From contig CP070810.1 of the NCBI GenBank assembly GCA_020343755.1, positions 632,814 to 637,935 on the forward strand: DNA of 5,122 nucleotides, written 5' to 3'. Positions 4,857-5,122 of this stretch are shown piece after piece. Positions within the stretch are counted from its first letter, which is position 1. Every line of letters begins with the position of its first letter. The position numbers and the translations under genes were made by a program. The notes under the pieces were generated by a model. The model did no database searches. It worked only from the letters and a program-made list of their open reading frames with translations, and was not told the origin of the DNA. The stretch comes from Dehalococcoidia bacterium. GTDB taxonomy: Bacteria > Chloroflexota > Dehalococcoidia > Dehalococcoidales > E44-bin46.

Positions 4857-5122
4857 GCCGAGTTCTGTACTCCGAAAGTTCGGAGCGGTGACCATCTATC
4901 TAGCCCTGATGTTACCACCAGGGTCGAGCGACCTACCCAGGGACAGGCCGGACGTCCTTACGTCCCTCTGTTTGGTCTTGCTCCGGATGGGGTTTACCCA
5001 GCCGACTGGTCACCCAGCCGCTGGTGAGCTCTTACCTCACCATTTCACCCTTGCTCCGACCAAGTCGGGGCGGTATGTTTCTGTGGCACTTTCCGTAGGG
5101 TCACCCCTCCTGGGTATTACCC
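4839..5122 (-). ncRNA. rnpB: RNase P RNA, A-type, 3' portion (5' end beyond window)
   Basis: Catalytic RNA that cleaves 5' leaders from tRNA precursors together with the RnpA protein. On the minus strand the conserved elements occur in order: GGAAAGTGCCACAGAAAC then ACCGCC (about 5069-5094), AGGGTGAAATGGTGAGGTAAGAGC (about 5028-5051, written here as the family's GGTAAGAGC hairpin), GGTAAACCCCATCCGG then AGCAAGACC (4974-4998; the L15 loop whose GGU pairs with the tRNA CCA end, an A-type mark), AGATAGATGGTCACCG near 4888-4903, a 7-bp hairpin (4870-4885), and ACAGAACTCGGCTTAC (4853-4868) leading into the 3' strand of P1. About 70-100 bases of the 5' domain, including P1 5' strand and P2-P4 5' strand, lie past the right edge. 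The 3' boundary is estimated from the expected P1 length and overlaps the carrier's final six codons and stop. Confidence 0.95.

Noticed and set aside
4857..5122. Short palindromes and direct repeats at the right end as a possible CRISPR or mobile element end
   Set aside because: They are the helices of RNase P RNA, identified by its conserved sequence elements in the right order.

Overview
The window reads as part of a bacterial chromosome of moderate GC content. The gene set (a zincin-like metallopeptidase, a DUF4382-type lipoprotein, a matrixin-like secreted protease, a C-terminal processing protease and an A-type RNase P RNA) suggests an uncultivated Chloroflexota/Dehalococcoidia-like lineage. 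That assignment is an impression from protein style, not proof. There is no sign of phage, IS element, CRISPR array or integron.

Layout. Most of the window (1 to about 3720) is a minus-strand block. Read in the direction of transcription it holds: a small conserved-looking hypothetical protein (3453-3719), an S41/CtpA-type processing protease with an N-terminal lipoprotein-like signal (2229-3368), a lipoprotein with a Pro/Thr/Glu-rich stalk, a DUF4382-like domain, an (Glu-Arg)7 run and a C-terminal beta-sandwich-like domain (1161-2120), a secreted matrixin-like zinc protease whose third metal ligand appears to be Asp (313-1044), and the first 71 codons of a PF06262-type zincin-like metallopeptidase (1-214). 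The gaps are 84, 108, 116 and 98 bases. Good or fair candidate promoters lie in two of them, so several short transcription units are more likely than one operon. Three consecutive products are exported or lipid-anchored, so this is a small cell-envelope/extracellular protein cluster.

On the plus strand, a bile acid:sodium symporter (BASS/SBF)-like membrane carrier (3990-4856) is divergent from the hypothetical gene. Its first canonical start codon lies inside the first membrane helix. The frame stays open and coding-like upstream to 3927, behind a Shine-Dalgarno-like AAGGA and a promoter with a 17-base spacer. The true start is therefore probably a non-canonical AUC/AUA, or the start has been lost by mutation or base error.

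The right end (about 4839-5122) is the 3' three quarters of rnpB, on the minus strand, convergent with and slightly overlapping the carrier gene. Its 5' end is beyond the window.

No gene-free stretch exceeds 300 bases. The longest (3720-3989) contains two small dyads, one larger imperfect hairpin, a plus-strand promoter and the probable 5' coding extension of the carrier. I see no convincing novel system. The most useful leads are the carrier start, the Asp-ligand protease and the (ER)7 lipoprotein.
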